Under the pieces are notes generated by a model. It did no database searches, had not been told where the DNA came from, and worked only from the letters and a program-made list of their open reading frames with translations. Positions 1 through 5,538 of a stretch of 6,254 nucleotides of DNA are shown here, piece by piece. The stretch spans positions 1 through 6,254 of the forward strand of contig JARLFX010000012.1 in the NCBI GenBank assembly GCA_031296355.1, written 5' to 3'. This stretch comes from Acidobacteriaceae bacterium. GTDB lineage: Bacteria; Acidobacteriota; Terriglobia; Terriglobales; Acidobacteriaceae. The position numbers and the translations under genes were made by a program. Numbering within the stretch: position 1 is the first letter of the stretch; each line of letters begins with the position of its first letter.

Positions 1-215
1 ACCGCCAGCATCACCAGCCAGCCCGTGAACGCCGCGCCATGCACGTGGATCAGCACGTTCGGCAGCGGCGCCAGCACCATGCCCGCCGTGTAATACGTGC
101 GCGAAAATCCAAGGAACACGATGACCATAATGGCAATGGTCAACAGCGGAAAGAAGATTCTGTCAGTATTTCGATTCGTCGCAGGGCGCGACACACTCTG
201 GGCCATGGTGGACAC
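1..215 (-). CDS. N-terminal part of a polytopic membrane protein (runs off the window)
   Basis: Only the first 71 codons are present; the gene continues beyond base 1. GTG at 215 is chosen as start because GGAGGA (223-228) lies 7 nt upstream of it. An ATG three codons further in (206) is possible but would be 16 nt from that site. After a polar N-terminus of about 19 residues comes one clear membrane helix (about residues 20-37, IFFPLLTIAIMVIVFLGF). A short loop with RTYY follows, then LPNVLIHVHG, and a second hydrophobic segment is entered (AAFTGWLVMLA). The His-x-His just before helix 2 and the 'APLPN-(L/V)-hHhHG' context look like a family of uncharacterised multi-helix membrane proteins in soil bacteria. 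This is recognised from memory, not from a search. The function is unknown and no reaction should be assigned. It lies downstream of the lipoprotein gene on the same strand, 126 bp away, so co-transcription is possible but not shown. Confidence 0.7.
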   Translation of the reverse strand, partial: MSTMAQSVSRPATNRNTDRIFFPLLTIAIMVIVFLGFSRTYYTAGMVLAPLPNVLIHVHGAAFTGWLVMLA

Positions 216-341
216 GGGGATATCCTCCAACAACAGGATGGATTACGGCTGTCCCGCAATTATGCCAGCCCCGCCCCGCTCCCGTAACTAGAATTTTCAG
301 CAAATCTACATGCCTAAAGGATGCACTTCCGCCCGCGGCAA

Positions 342-1346
342 TTACCAGAGCGGCCCCACCGGCTCCTCCACAAACTTTGCCGCCGGCCTTTTGTTGCCCA
401 TGCGAATCACACTCAGATACGCCGCAGCCGAAGGGTCGTAACTCACCGTCACCGCGCCCGGCGAACCGTCATACCCTGAACGCCCATCGCTCCCGCTCAA
501 TCCATCGCTGCCGCTCGATCCCGGCGGGATGCCGCTGCCGCCCGACCCGCCGCGTCCGCCGCGCCCACCCTTACCGCCGCTGCCGCCCGACCCGCCATTC
601 GAGCTCACCGTCAGCGAGCCGCCATTCGGGTCCACCAGGTAAAACCGCTGCTTGCCGCCCGCCGGAGTCACACTGATCTCCAGCAGTGGATGGCTTCCCT
701 CCCGCAACCGCGCAACCACCTGCACCGCTGGCCCGTCACTGCCATTGCCGCCATCACTTCCGGCAGAACCATTCGTGCCGCTGCTGCCATTGCCACCCGC
801 TGACGGATGGTCCGGATCGGTCGACCCATTCGACCCACTGGAACCGTCGGAACCATTGTTTCCGTCCGAACCGCTGAACCCCGAGCTTCCCGCATACAGC
901 GCCCGGAACGGCTTATCGTACCGTAGCGGAATATCCAGCGCCGCATGCAGCTCAGGATGGCTCGGCACGCTGATCTCCACATGCCCCGTCTTCCCATCGC
1001 TCACCCGCGGGTCCCACGGCAGCGAGAGCACGCCCTTCTTGTACCCCACCACGCTCGGCGTCACCGTAAGGTCGCTCCACAGCACCTTGCCTTTACCTTT
1101 GCCCTGCGTCACCAGCACGTTGCCGTTCGGCTCCTTAAACGTCACCACCAGCGGCGACTTCTCCCCCGGCGAGATGCCCGGGTCCTGCGGCAGTGTCGCT
1201 TCCATCGATGTAATGTTTGGGATCCTGCTCAGGTAGACCTTCATCCCCAGCTTCACCTGTAGCCGGGCGCATCCGCTCAATCCCAGCACACTGGCTATTC
1301 CCAGCACGGCAATCGTCCTTACATGGTGAAGCTTGCTCTTCTGCAC
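342..1346 (-). CDS. Lipoprotein with collagen-like Gly-X-Y tracts
   Basis: A 334-residue protein of unknown function. It starts at GTG 1346 with GGGAGG (1351-1356) 4 nt upstream. Residues 1-26 form a lipoprotein signal: basic start (KSKLHHVR), hydrophobic core (TIAVLGIASVLG) and lipobox LSGC, so C26 should be lipidated and the mature protein membrane-anchored outside the cytoplasm. Residues 27-150 form an extended, probably beta-rich domain with basic clusters (KGKGKGK near 82-88). Residues 153-207 are a Gly-X-Y tract with glycine at every third position, rich in Ser, Asp and Asn, and broken by DPDHPSA near 177-183. Residues 208-250 look like a small beta domain (VVARLREGSHPLLEISVTP, then FYLVDPNGGSLTV). 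Residues 251-299 are a second Gly-X-Y tract with a basic centre (GGKGGRGGR) and one PP interruption. The tail ends in PLW. Proline is scarce, unlike animal collagen, so true triple-helix formation is uncertain. Surface scaffolding or adhesion is conceivable but unproven. Confidence 0.8.
   Translation of the reverse strand: MQKSKLHHVRTIAVLGIASVLGLSGCARLQVKLGMKVYLSRIPNITSMEATLPQDPGISPGEKSPLVVTFKEPNGNVLVTQGKGKGKVLWSDLTVTPSVVGYKKGVLSLPWDPRVSDGKTGHVEISVPSHPELHAALDIPLRYDKPFRALYAGSSGFSGSDGNNGSDGSSGSNGSTDPDHPSAGGNGSSGTNGSAGSDGGNGSDGPAVQVVARLREGSHPLLEISVTPAGGKQRFYLVDPNGGSLTVSSNGGSGGSGGKGGRGGRGGSGGSGIPPGSSGSDGLSGSDGRSGYDGSPGAVTVSYDPSAAAYLSVIRMGNKRPAAKFVEEPVGPLW
531..596. repeat. 21-bp direct repeat inside the Gly-X-Y coding tract
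   Basis: Positions 531-551 and 576-596 are identical over 21 bp (core CCGCTGCCGCCCGACCCGCC). They are offset by 45 bp, which is exactly 15 codons or five Gly-X-Y triplets. The copies encode parts of the second glycine tract of the lipoprotein, and the offset keeps reading frame and triplet phase. Such a repeat could let the tract gain or lose whole triplets by slippage or recombination. It may equally reflect only the biased codons of a repetitive protein. Confidence 0.7.
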
Positions 1347-1434
1347 AATGCCTCCCGTATTCCCACGTTACGGCGCGGTCTGAAAAGCACCGTCATCGCA
1401 CACGATGGGTTCATCAACTCACAACTTGTCTCGG

Positions 1435-1446
1435 GGAAGCGCTTCC
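1435..1446. promoter_or_regulatory. Palindrome GGAAGCGCTTCC, candidate LacI-family operator
   Basis: A perfect 12-bp palindrome with a central CG and no loop, in the 166-bp gap between the end of the glucoamylase gene and the start of the lipoprotein gene. Its centre is about 95 bp upstream of the lipoprotein GTG. Palindromes with AAGCGCTT cores and a central CpG are typical of LacI/GalR-family repressors, including the catabolite (cre) type. If functional here it would control the lipoprotein gene, not the glucoamylase, which is transcribed towards it. No strong -35/-10 pair is visible next to it, so the role is inferred from symmetry alone. Confidence 0.4.
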
Positions 1447-1512
1447 GCAAAACGAAATCAACGGGCCTGCTGCCAGATACGTGCTGCCCGCGCATTTAGT
1501 TTCGAGAAATGT

Positions 1513-3948
1513 TCACGCCGTCTTCTGCACCACGACTTCAAAATTCGTCCCCGCCCAGCGATCCTCCGCCGGCCAGTGCATCGTGAACACGATTCTCTCC
1601 GCCCGCTCCGTCGCTTCCTTCGGCACCTGCACATTGAACCCCGCCAGCCCCAGCTCCGTCGCCTGCGTCCGCTGCGTCGTCTGCCACCCATCCACGCTCC
1701 ACACCAGCTCAAACGCCGCTGGGTCCAGCACATACAGCGTCCTGTCCGCAGCCATCGCCGTAATCTTCCGCGTCAGCTGAAAAACCTCGACCTTGTTGTA
1801 GTTCTTCCGCTCGCTCACCTTCGCGCAATACCGCTCCTCGACTACGCTGATGCGGTCAAACACCCTGCCGTCCGCCACCGAGCGCAGCAGCTTCACATAC
1901 TCTGAATGCGCCCACACCAGCGGCTGCGCCGACCCCGCCGACCGCCCCATGTACAACCCCCATTCCGGCATATCCGCACAATCCCATATCTGCTCCGGCA
2001 GCATGCGCCCAAACGAGCTGAATCCTTCCATCGCCTTGATGTACGCGCTCACGTCGCGCCCTGCGGCCAGCTCATAGTGCGCCCGCTCGCCCGTCAGCAG
2101 AGGCCACGCACGCCCCTGTCCCCACACCTCGTACGCGCCGCCATCCTTCCGCTGCCCATATCCGTCGTGGTTGTACCGCCGCCAGCACGGCCCATACGGC
2201 GTGTCGACCTTCAGTACCTTGTCCACCACCTTCAGCGAATCCACGATCAGCGGATCATCTGCCCGCCGGATCCCGTACCGCACCAGCTCCAGGAATCCCG
2301 CATCTACCAGCTCCCGCGCATCGAACTCCTTCCGCTCGTCCGGCGCGCGATTACTGGTGTGCACCATCATTGTGTCGCAGTTCACCGGCGCAAACGGATC
2401 GCCGCACATCGGCGGACGTATCCGCATGTAGTGCCGCTTCACCTCCGGATCGAGCACCCCATCGTTCGTCACCGTCCAGTCTTCCAGATGGCTCTCGATC
2501 CAGTCCGCATATCCCTCAAAAAACTCCGCGATCTTCGGCCTTCCATGCGCCCGCGCCACATCCCCTGCGCACACCAGCGCAGAGATCACCGCCGCCAGCG
2601 TCGATGGCGAATACCCCGCGTTCTCTTCCCATCGCTCCTGCTGCGTCACCGGCGCATAGCGCACCAGGCACCCCGCCGCCGCCTCTACAAACGGCCATAT
2701 ATCAAAATTCCCCAGCCCGCCCAGCTTCCACAAACGCCAGCCCAGAATGATCGGAAACGCAATCTCATCCAGCTGCAGTCCTGTCCAGTACGGCGTGCCG
2801 TCGATCCAGAAATTCTGCGCGAAGCTCCCATCCGGCCGCTGCGTACACGCCAGGTACACCAGCGCCCTGCGCGCCGTCTCCACCCGCCCGCACGCCATGA
2901 TCGCCGTCGCGCTCTGCACCATGTCCCGCGTCCATACCAGGTGGTATCCGCCCAGGTCGTCGTCGCCCTTGCTCGCGCCCCACGGTATCGACGCCGACGC
3001 AATAAACGCCCCCGGATACGTCTTGTCCTCATGCGCCAGGATCACGTTATGCGAGATGCGCATCAGCTGCCCGCCATCCATCGCCTGCTTCGTCAGCCGT
3101 TCCGGCGCGGTAGACCGCCGCCACTGCTCCACAAACCGCTTCAGGTGCGATTCAAACGGCACAGAGAGTGACTGCATCAGCCCCGACAGCGCCGAATGAT
3201 GTCCCTCGCCCAGGCTGATCGCAATCGTGAACTCCCGGTTCACGGTCACATCAATCTCTCCCATCATGGCGATATTCCCATCCAGCGCGGTGTCGAACTC
3301 CCAGTCCATCACCTTGTTCTGGCAGAGGTCCTGGTAGCCGTCGCTCGCGCCCACATAGCCGCATGAGGATCGCCTGAATCCGCAGCTCACCCCCATCGCC
3401 AGCGACGTGCCGCCCTTCCACGCCAGCAGCGCCCGCTCCCCCGCCACCTCGATCGCCCGTGCAGAATTCCCCGCCCCGCCGCCATTCAGATGCGGAGCCA
3501 GCAGCGCATAGCACTTCAGCTTCTTCAGGTGCTCTTCATCGCCTTCCAGCTTCACATGCACCAGCACCACCGGATGGTGCGGGTCCGCGATGATCTCCTT
3601 CGTGATCGTGAACTGCCCATCGCGGTCGTTCGCCACCACCCGCACCGCCAGCGCATCCTGGTCAATGTAGTGAAAGTCGAACTCAAAATCCCGCTTCTCT
3701 TCGTGGAAATACGTCTCCCCGTCGGTAAACAGCAGCTCCATGTCGCGGGTCTGCGGACGGTCGATCGTCGGATAATAAATTTCGTTCAGGGTTCCGTGCG
3801 ACACCGTGTACCAGATCCGCGACGACGCGGCATACGCCGTGCCCACCGCGTCCTTCTGGCTCGAAGTCCAGCGCGGCTCCAGCCCGGGCGACCCGAAGGC
3901 CTGCCCCTGGTCCGTAATCCACTTGTAGGCTTCTACCGCCGCGCTCAT
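1513..3948 (-). CDS. Glucan 1,4-alpha-glucosidase (GH15 glucoamylase)
   Basis: Releases glucose from the non-reducing ends of alpha-glucans such as starch or glycogen fragments, with inversion. Residues about 15-275 match the bacterial N-terminal beta-sandwich domain (start motif FGSPGLEPRWTSSQKD, then SRIWYTVSHGTLNEIYYP and RDMELLFTDGETYF). The (alpha/alpha)6 catalytic domain spans about 290-690, with GGYHLVWTRDM (333-343), WIDGTPYWTGLQLDE (381-395) and RWEENAGYSPST (439-450). By the known Thermoanaerobacterium enzyme (acid E438, base E636), the acid is E441 after W440 and the base is E652 in PEQIWD. Residues about 690-811 add a beta-rich C-terminal region. No signal peptide precedes the N-domain, so the enzyme is probably cytosolic, acting on imported maltooligosaccharides or glycogen. 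The ATG at 3948 lacks a good Shine-Dalgarno; an in-frame stop at 3982-3984 with no ATG, GTG or TTG in between rules out a longer start. A weak TTCACA-17-TATGGC pair (3967-3995) could be its promoter. Glucodextranase specificity cannot be excluded. Confidence 0.93.
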   Translation of the reverse strand: MSAAVEAYKWITDQGQAFGSPGLEPRWTSSQKDAVGTAYAASSRIWYTVSHGTLNEIYYPTIDRPQTRDMELLFTDGETYFHEEKRDFEFDFHYIDQDALAVRVVANDRDGQFTITKEIIADPHHPVVLVHVKLEGDEEHLKKLKCYALLAPHLNGGGAGNSARAIEVAGERALLAWKGGTSLAMGVSCGFRRSSCGYVGASDGYQDLCQNKVMDWEFDTALDGNIAMMGEIDVTVNREFTIAISLGEGHHSALSGLMQSLSVPFESHLKRFVEQWRRSTAPERLTKQAMDGGQLMRISHNVILAHEDKTYPGAFIASASIPWGASKGDDDLGGYHLVWTRDMVQSATAIMACGRVETARRALVYLACTQRPDGSFAQNFWIDGTPYWTGLQLDEIAFPIILGWRLWKLGGLGNFDIWPFVEAAAGCLVRYAPVTQQERWEENAGYSPSTLAAVISALVCAGDVARAHGRPKIAEFFEGYADWIESHLEDWTVTNDGVLDPEVKRHYMRIRPPMCGDPFAPVNCDTMMVHTSNRAPDERKEFDARELVDAGFLELVRYGIRRADDPLIVDSLKVVDKVLKVDTPYGPCWRRYNHDGYGQRKDGGAYEVWGQGRAWPLLTGERAHYELAAGRDVSAYIKAMEGFSSFGRMLPEQIWDCADMPEWGLYMGRSAGSAQPLVWAHSEYVKLLRSVADGRVFDRISVVEERYCAKVSERKNYNKVEVFQLTRKITAMAADRTLYVLDPAAFELVWSVDGWQTTQRTQATELGLAGFNVQVPKEATERAERIVFTMHWPAEDRWAGTNFEVVVQKTA

Positions 3949-3999
3949 CGGGGAAACATCCAGAGTGCCATAGCTAAAATCCTATATGATGTGAATCGT

Positions 4000-4015
4000 C
4001 CCGCACATGTGCGGG
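4000..4015. repeat. Perfect 16-bp palindrome upstream of the glucoamylase
   Basis: CCCGCACATGTGCGGG is its own reverse complement. It lies about 50 bp upstream of the glucoamylase start codon and directly precedes the dispersed-repeat copy at 4020, separated by AGCC. It could be an operator for the glucoamylase, since the centre is about 60 bp from the ATG. It could also be the hairpin arm of the adjacent repeat element. A terminator is unlikely because no gene runs into it on either strand. Confidence 0.45.
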
Positions 4016-4019
4016 AGCC

Positions 4020-4063
4020 TTTGTCATTCTGCCCCTGAGCAAAGCCGAAGGGAAAGAACCTGC
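4020..4063 (+). repeat. Dispersed intergenic repeat, copy 1 (diverged)
   Basis: Begins with TTTGTCATTCTG, identical over 12 bp to the start of the copy at 4905. It continues through CTGAGC, AAAGCCGAAG and GAAAGAACCTGC. These are recognisable variants of the 'GTCATTCTGAGCG..GCGAAG.A.AACCTGC / GAATCTC' repeats found between genes in many Acidobacteriota (recalled, not searched). TTCT..CCC at the left and GGG..AGAA at the right can pair imperfectly. It lies in the gap between the divergent glucoamylase and sodA genes, in the same orientation as copy 2. Confidence 0.55.
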
Positions 4064-4122
4064 TTTTCTTTTGCACCACACAAAGTGCATGCGGCGAATT
4101 CACCCGCCACAGCATCTAACAT

Positions 4123-4139
4123 TTCGTATCTGTTCGTAT
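4123..4139 (+). promoter_or_regulatory. Tandem TTCGTAT pair, 10-bp period, upstream of sodA
   Basis: TTCGTAT occurs at 4123-4129 and again at 4133-4139, a repeat unit of exactly 10 bp, about one helical turn. It lies 62-78 bp upstream of the sodA start codon, where a promoter or activator site is expected. It is followed by a T-rich run and by a small GCCGC-5-GCGGC hairpin (4150-4164) that would lie in or near the 5' leader. No convincing -35/-10 pair was found, so this is a candidate protein-binding site only. Confidence 0.3.
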
Positions 4140-4200
4140 TTTTTCCCTTGCCGCCACCTGCGGCACAAATCACGCAACTTCACTTGTTAGGAGAACGACT

Positions 4201-4821
4201 GTGGCCTACGAACTAGCACCTCTTCCTTACGACTACGCAGCGCTTGAGCCCACCATCGACGAAGCGACCATGAAGCTTCATCACGACAAGCACCATCAGG
4301 CATACGTCACCAACCTGAACGGCGCCATCGAAAAGCATCCCGAGCTCGGCAGCAAGCCGGCCTGGGAGCTGCTCCTTGACCTCAACGCCCTGCCTGAAGA
4401 CGTTCGCGGCGTCATCCGCAACAACGGCGGCGGCCACGTCAACCACACCATGTTCTGGGAGATCATGAAGCCCGGCGGCGGCGGCGAACCCACCGGCGCC
4501 TTCGGCGACCAGATCAAGAAGGACTTCGGCAGCTTTGAAGACTTCAAGAAGCTCTTCAATGAGACCACCGCCAAGCAGTTCGGCTCCGGCTGGGGCTGGG
4601 TCGTATTCGATGGCGGCAAGCTCAAGGTCATCACCACCGCCAACCAGGACTCCCCCATCTCTCTCGGCTTCTATCCCATCCTCGGCAACGATGTCTGGGA
4701 GCACGCCTACTACCTGAAGTACAACAACCACCGCCCAGACTACCTCGCCGCCTGGTGGAACGTTGTCAACTGGGACGAGATCAACAAGCGCTTCGAAAAA
4801 GCCAAAGCCGCCCACAAGTAA
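4201..4821 (+). CDS. sodA: Superoxide dismutase, Mn-type (Fe/Mn family)
   Basis: Converts superoxide to hydrogen peroxide and oxygen in the cytoplasm. At 206 residues it has the usual full length. The start is GTG 4201, with AGGAG (4189-4193) 7 nt upstream. The N-terminal helical-hairpin domain carries [12 protein letters not shown] (25-36), with metal ligand H27 and active-site Tyr35. [12 protein letters not shown] (76-87) supplies ligand H82. The C-terminal alpha/beta domain has FGSGWGWVV (127-135), ANQDSPI (147-153) and the signature DVWEHAYY (164-171), with ligands D164 and H168. The GGGHxNHxxFW segment and the Gln in ANQDSPI, instead of an N-terminal-domain Gln, point to manganese, though cambialistic use cannot be ruled out by eye. 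There is no signal peptide. The gene appears monocistronic: it has a strong terminator behind it, a divergent glucoamylase before it and a convergent arsR after it. Dispersed repeats lie on both sides. Confidence 0.96.
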   Translation: MAYELAPLPYDYAALEPTIDEATMKLHHDKHHQAYVTNLNGAIEKHPELGSKPAWELLLDLNALPEDVRGVIRNNGGGHVNHTMFWEIMKPGGGGEPTGAFGDQIKKDFGSFEDFKKLFNETTAKQFGSGWGWVVFDGGKLKVITTANQDSPISLGFYPILGNDVWEHAYYLKYNNHRPDYLAAWWNVVNWDEINKRFEKAKAAHK

Positions 4822-4851
4822 ACCCGCGACTCAAAACCCATTCATCATCAC

Positions 4852-4888
4852 AACAAGCAGAGGCTGCCATCGGCAGCCTCTGCTTGTT
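4852..4888 (+). terminator. Strong stem-loop terminator of sodA
   Basis: A perfect 17-bp stem (4852-4868 AACAAGCAGAGGCTGCC pairing with 4872-4888) has a 3-nt loop ATC and starts 30 bp after the sodA stop codon. The 3' side ends in CTTGTTTAAG, so the U-tract is short, but the stem is very stable. It may also act for transcripts of the convergent arsR. Confidence 0.85.
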
Positions 4889-4904
4889 TAAGTACGTGTT
4901 TAAG

Positions 4905-4934
4905 TTTGTCATTCTGAGCGCAGCGAAGAATCTC
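4905..4934 (+). repeat. Dispersed intergenic repeat, copy 2
   Basis: A 30-bp element that begins TTTGTCATTCTGAGCGC and ends GAAGAATCTC. ATTCT near its left end pairs with AGAAT near its right end around a GC-rich centre. The first 12 bp equal the start of copy 1 at 4020, in the same orientation, so sodA sits between two direct copies. It resembles an abundant intergenic repeat of Acidobacteriota. Its minus-strand translation gives the familiar spurious string EILRCAQNDK. Confidence 0.7.
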
Positions 4935-4965
4935 AACAAGCCAGTGCCGCCACCAATCCGGGTGC

Positions 4966-5002
4966 CCCATCTTCGCGACGGCTTTATCGTCGCTAAGGTG
5001 GG
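4966..5002. repeat. Large stem-loop of the repeat block
   Basis: CCCATCTTCGCGACG (4966-4980) pairs with CGTCGCTAAGGTGGG (4988-5002) around a 7-nt loop: 13 Watson-Crick pairs, one G-U pair and one mismatch. It follows repeat copy 2 closely and belongs to the same structured intergenic block. The GGGTGCCCCAT...GGTGGGA frame is reminiscent of repeats seen in Granulicella-like genomes (recalled only). It lies downstream of arsR on that gene's strand, so it may also help end or protect the arsR transcript. Confidence 0.65.
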
Positions 5003-5004
5003 AA

Positions 5005-5021
5005 TCGTCGCAAAGCGACGA
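5005..5021. repeat. Perfect 7-bp hairpin, end of repeat block
   Basis: TCGTCGC (5005-5011) pairs perfectly with GCGACGA (5015-5021) around AAA. It follows the 15-bp stem-loop by 2 bp and reuses the same CGTCGC/GCGACG word. The next bases, CGCGCGACGCGC, hold a further GCGC-GAC-GCGC dyad. Together these fill the gap between the sodA terminator and the arsR stop codon. No T-run follows on either strand, so a classical terminator is not supported. Confidence 0.5.
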
Positions 5022-5069
5022 CGCGCGACGCGCACACCTCATCCTCGCAACGCGGCGAACGCCTTTAAC

Positions 5070-5456
5070 CTAAACCGCCACCGGCCTCGGCGCCCCTTGC
5101 AGCGCCACAAACTTCCCCGGCGCGCAGCAAGCCTTCGCCAACTTCGCGCGGTCTGCCAGCATCGCGCGATCTTCCGTCATCCACGCCAGCGTCTGCTGCA
5201 ATATCTGCTCTGCACCCGCATGCCCAGGCGTCACAATGCGGTAGTGCATCCACTTCCCCTCGCGCCGTGCCTCCACGATCCCCGCGCTCCGCAAGTAAGC
5301 CAGGTGCCGCGAGATCTTCGGCTGCGGCTGCCCCAATATCTCCACAAAGTAGCAGACGCACGTCTCCTGCTCGCGCATCAAATTCAGCAGCCGCAGGCGT
5401 GTATTGTCGCCCAGCGCCTGGAAGAACCTTTCCAAATTGAAATGCTGCTTCGCCAT
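5070..5456 (-). CDS. arsR: ArsR-family arsenic-responsive repressor
   Basis: A small winged-helix repressor of the ArsR/SmtB family, 128 residues from ATG 5456. The frame reaches TTG 5462, but a consensus -10 box (5463-5468) would place the transcript start at or near the ATG, so the ATG is preferred. NLERFFQALGDNTRLRLL (about 7-24) is the opening helix region. ETCVCYF (31-37) carries the classical As(III)-sensing Cys-x-Cys (C33, C35) at the start of the DNA-recognition unit. QPQPKISRHLAYLRSAG (43-59) is the recognition helix region and EARREGKWMHYRI (62-74) the beta wing. An added C-terminal pair, C110-C111 in KACCAPG, resembles the second type of ArsR arsenic site. It should repress the divergent arsM and probably its own gene, releasing DNA on binding trivalent arsenic or antimony. 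Transcription converges on sodA. Confidence 0.92.
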   Translation of the reverse strand: MAKQHFNLERFFQALGDNTRLRLLNLMREQETCVCYFVEILGQPQPKISRHLAYLRSAGIVEARREGKWMHYRIVTPGHAGAEQILQQTLAWMTEDRAMLADRAKLAKACCAPGKFVALQGAPRPVAV

Positions 5457-5462
5457 AGCCAA

Positions 5463-5490
5463 ATTATATTCGCCTTGACGTATTTGTAAA
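5463..5490 (-). promoter_or_regulatory. arsR promoter
   Basis: On the minus strand TTTACA (5485-5490) and a perfect TATAAT (5463-5468) are separated by 16 bp. A transcript would begin about 7 nt beyond the -10, near 5456, which is the arsR ATG. This suggests a leaderless mRNA or one with almost no leader. The ATATTCGC half-site at 5466-5473 overlaps this -10 box, as expected for autorepression. Confidence 0.65.
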
Positions 5491-5519
5491 GCCGGGAATA
5501 TAGTTGCCTAAGCGAATAT
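5466..5519. promoter_or_regulatory. Candidate ArsR operator region (inverted ATATTCGC half-sites)
   Basis: ATATTCGC (5466-5473) and its inverse GCGAATAT (5512-5519) bracket both promoters. A third partial half-site, GAATAT, lies at 5496-5501 beside the arsM -10. AT-rich ATATTCG-type half-sites are what ArsR proteins usually recognise. The outer pair is 38 bp apart, too far for one dimer, so two dimers or looping would be needed. Assignment is inferred from symmetry and context. Confidence 0.5.
5475..5504 (+). promoter_or_regulatory. arsM promoter
   Basis: TTGACG (5475-5480) and TATAGT (5499-5504), separated by 18 bp, each match consensus at five of six positions. The predicted start near 5511 leaves a leader of about 28 nt to the arsM ATG, containing the GAGG ribosome site (5530-5533). 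Its -35 lies inside the spacer of the arsR promoter and the arsR -35 lies inside this spacer, so the two promoters interlock. Confidence 0.55.
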
Positions 5520-5538
5520 GTTTCACGAAGAGGAAACC

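Noticed and set aside
269..283. G-rich run on the minus strand as a G-quadruplex
   Set aside because: Only three runs of three or more G are present (GGG, GGGG, GGGG), so a standard four-tract quadruplex is not supported.
39..291. Small plus-strand open frames at the left edge
   Set aside because: They overlap the minus-strand membrane protein, which has a good ribosome-binding site and a clear transmembrane helix. The plus translations are Arg/His-rich or show no recognisable features.
1394..1407. CATCG-CACA-CGATG dyad upstream of the lipoprotein
   Set aside because: A five-bp stem is easily found by chance in 166 bp, and nothing else supports a function.
1466..1500. Possible terminator behind the glucoamylase (CGGGC/GCCCG pairing)
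   Set aside because: A five-bp stem with a loop of about 19 nt and an interrupted T-run is too weak to call. The nearby 12-bp palindrome has no loop and does not fit a terminator either.
1906..3171. 421-codon plus-strand open frame inside the glucoamylase gene
   Set aside because: It is an Arg/Pro/His-rich translation typical of the antisense of a GC-rich gene. The minus strand encodes a complete GH15 enzyme there.
4072..4089. TGCAC...GTGCA inverted repeat before sodA
   Set aside because: Short half-sites with an 8-bp gap and no match to a known operator in this context; probably chance.
4213..4815. 200-codon minus-strand open frame opposite sodA
   Set aside because: Val/Gly/Ala-rich antisense shadow. 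sodA is certain from its metal-ligand motifs.
4848..5042. 64-codon minus-strand open frame ending in the sodA terminator
   Set aside because: It consists of the dispersed repeat and its hairpins (EILRCAQNDK string) plus terminator sequence. Such frames are recurrent spurious calls.
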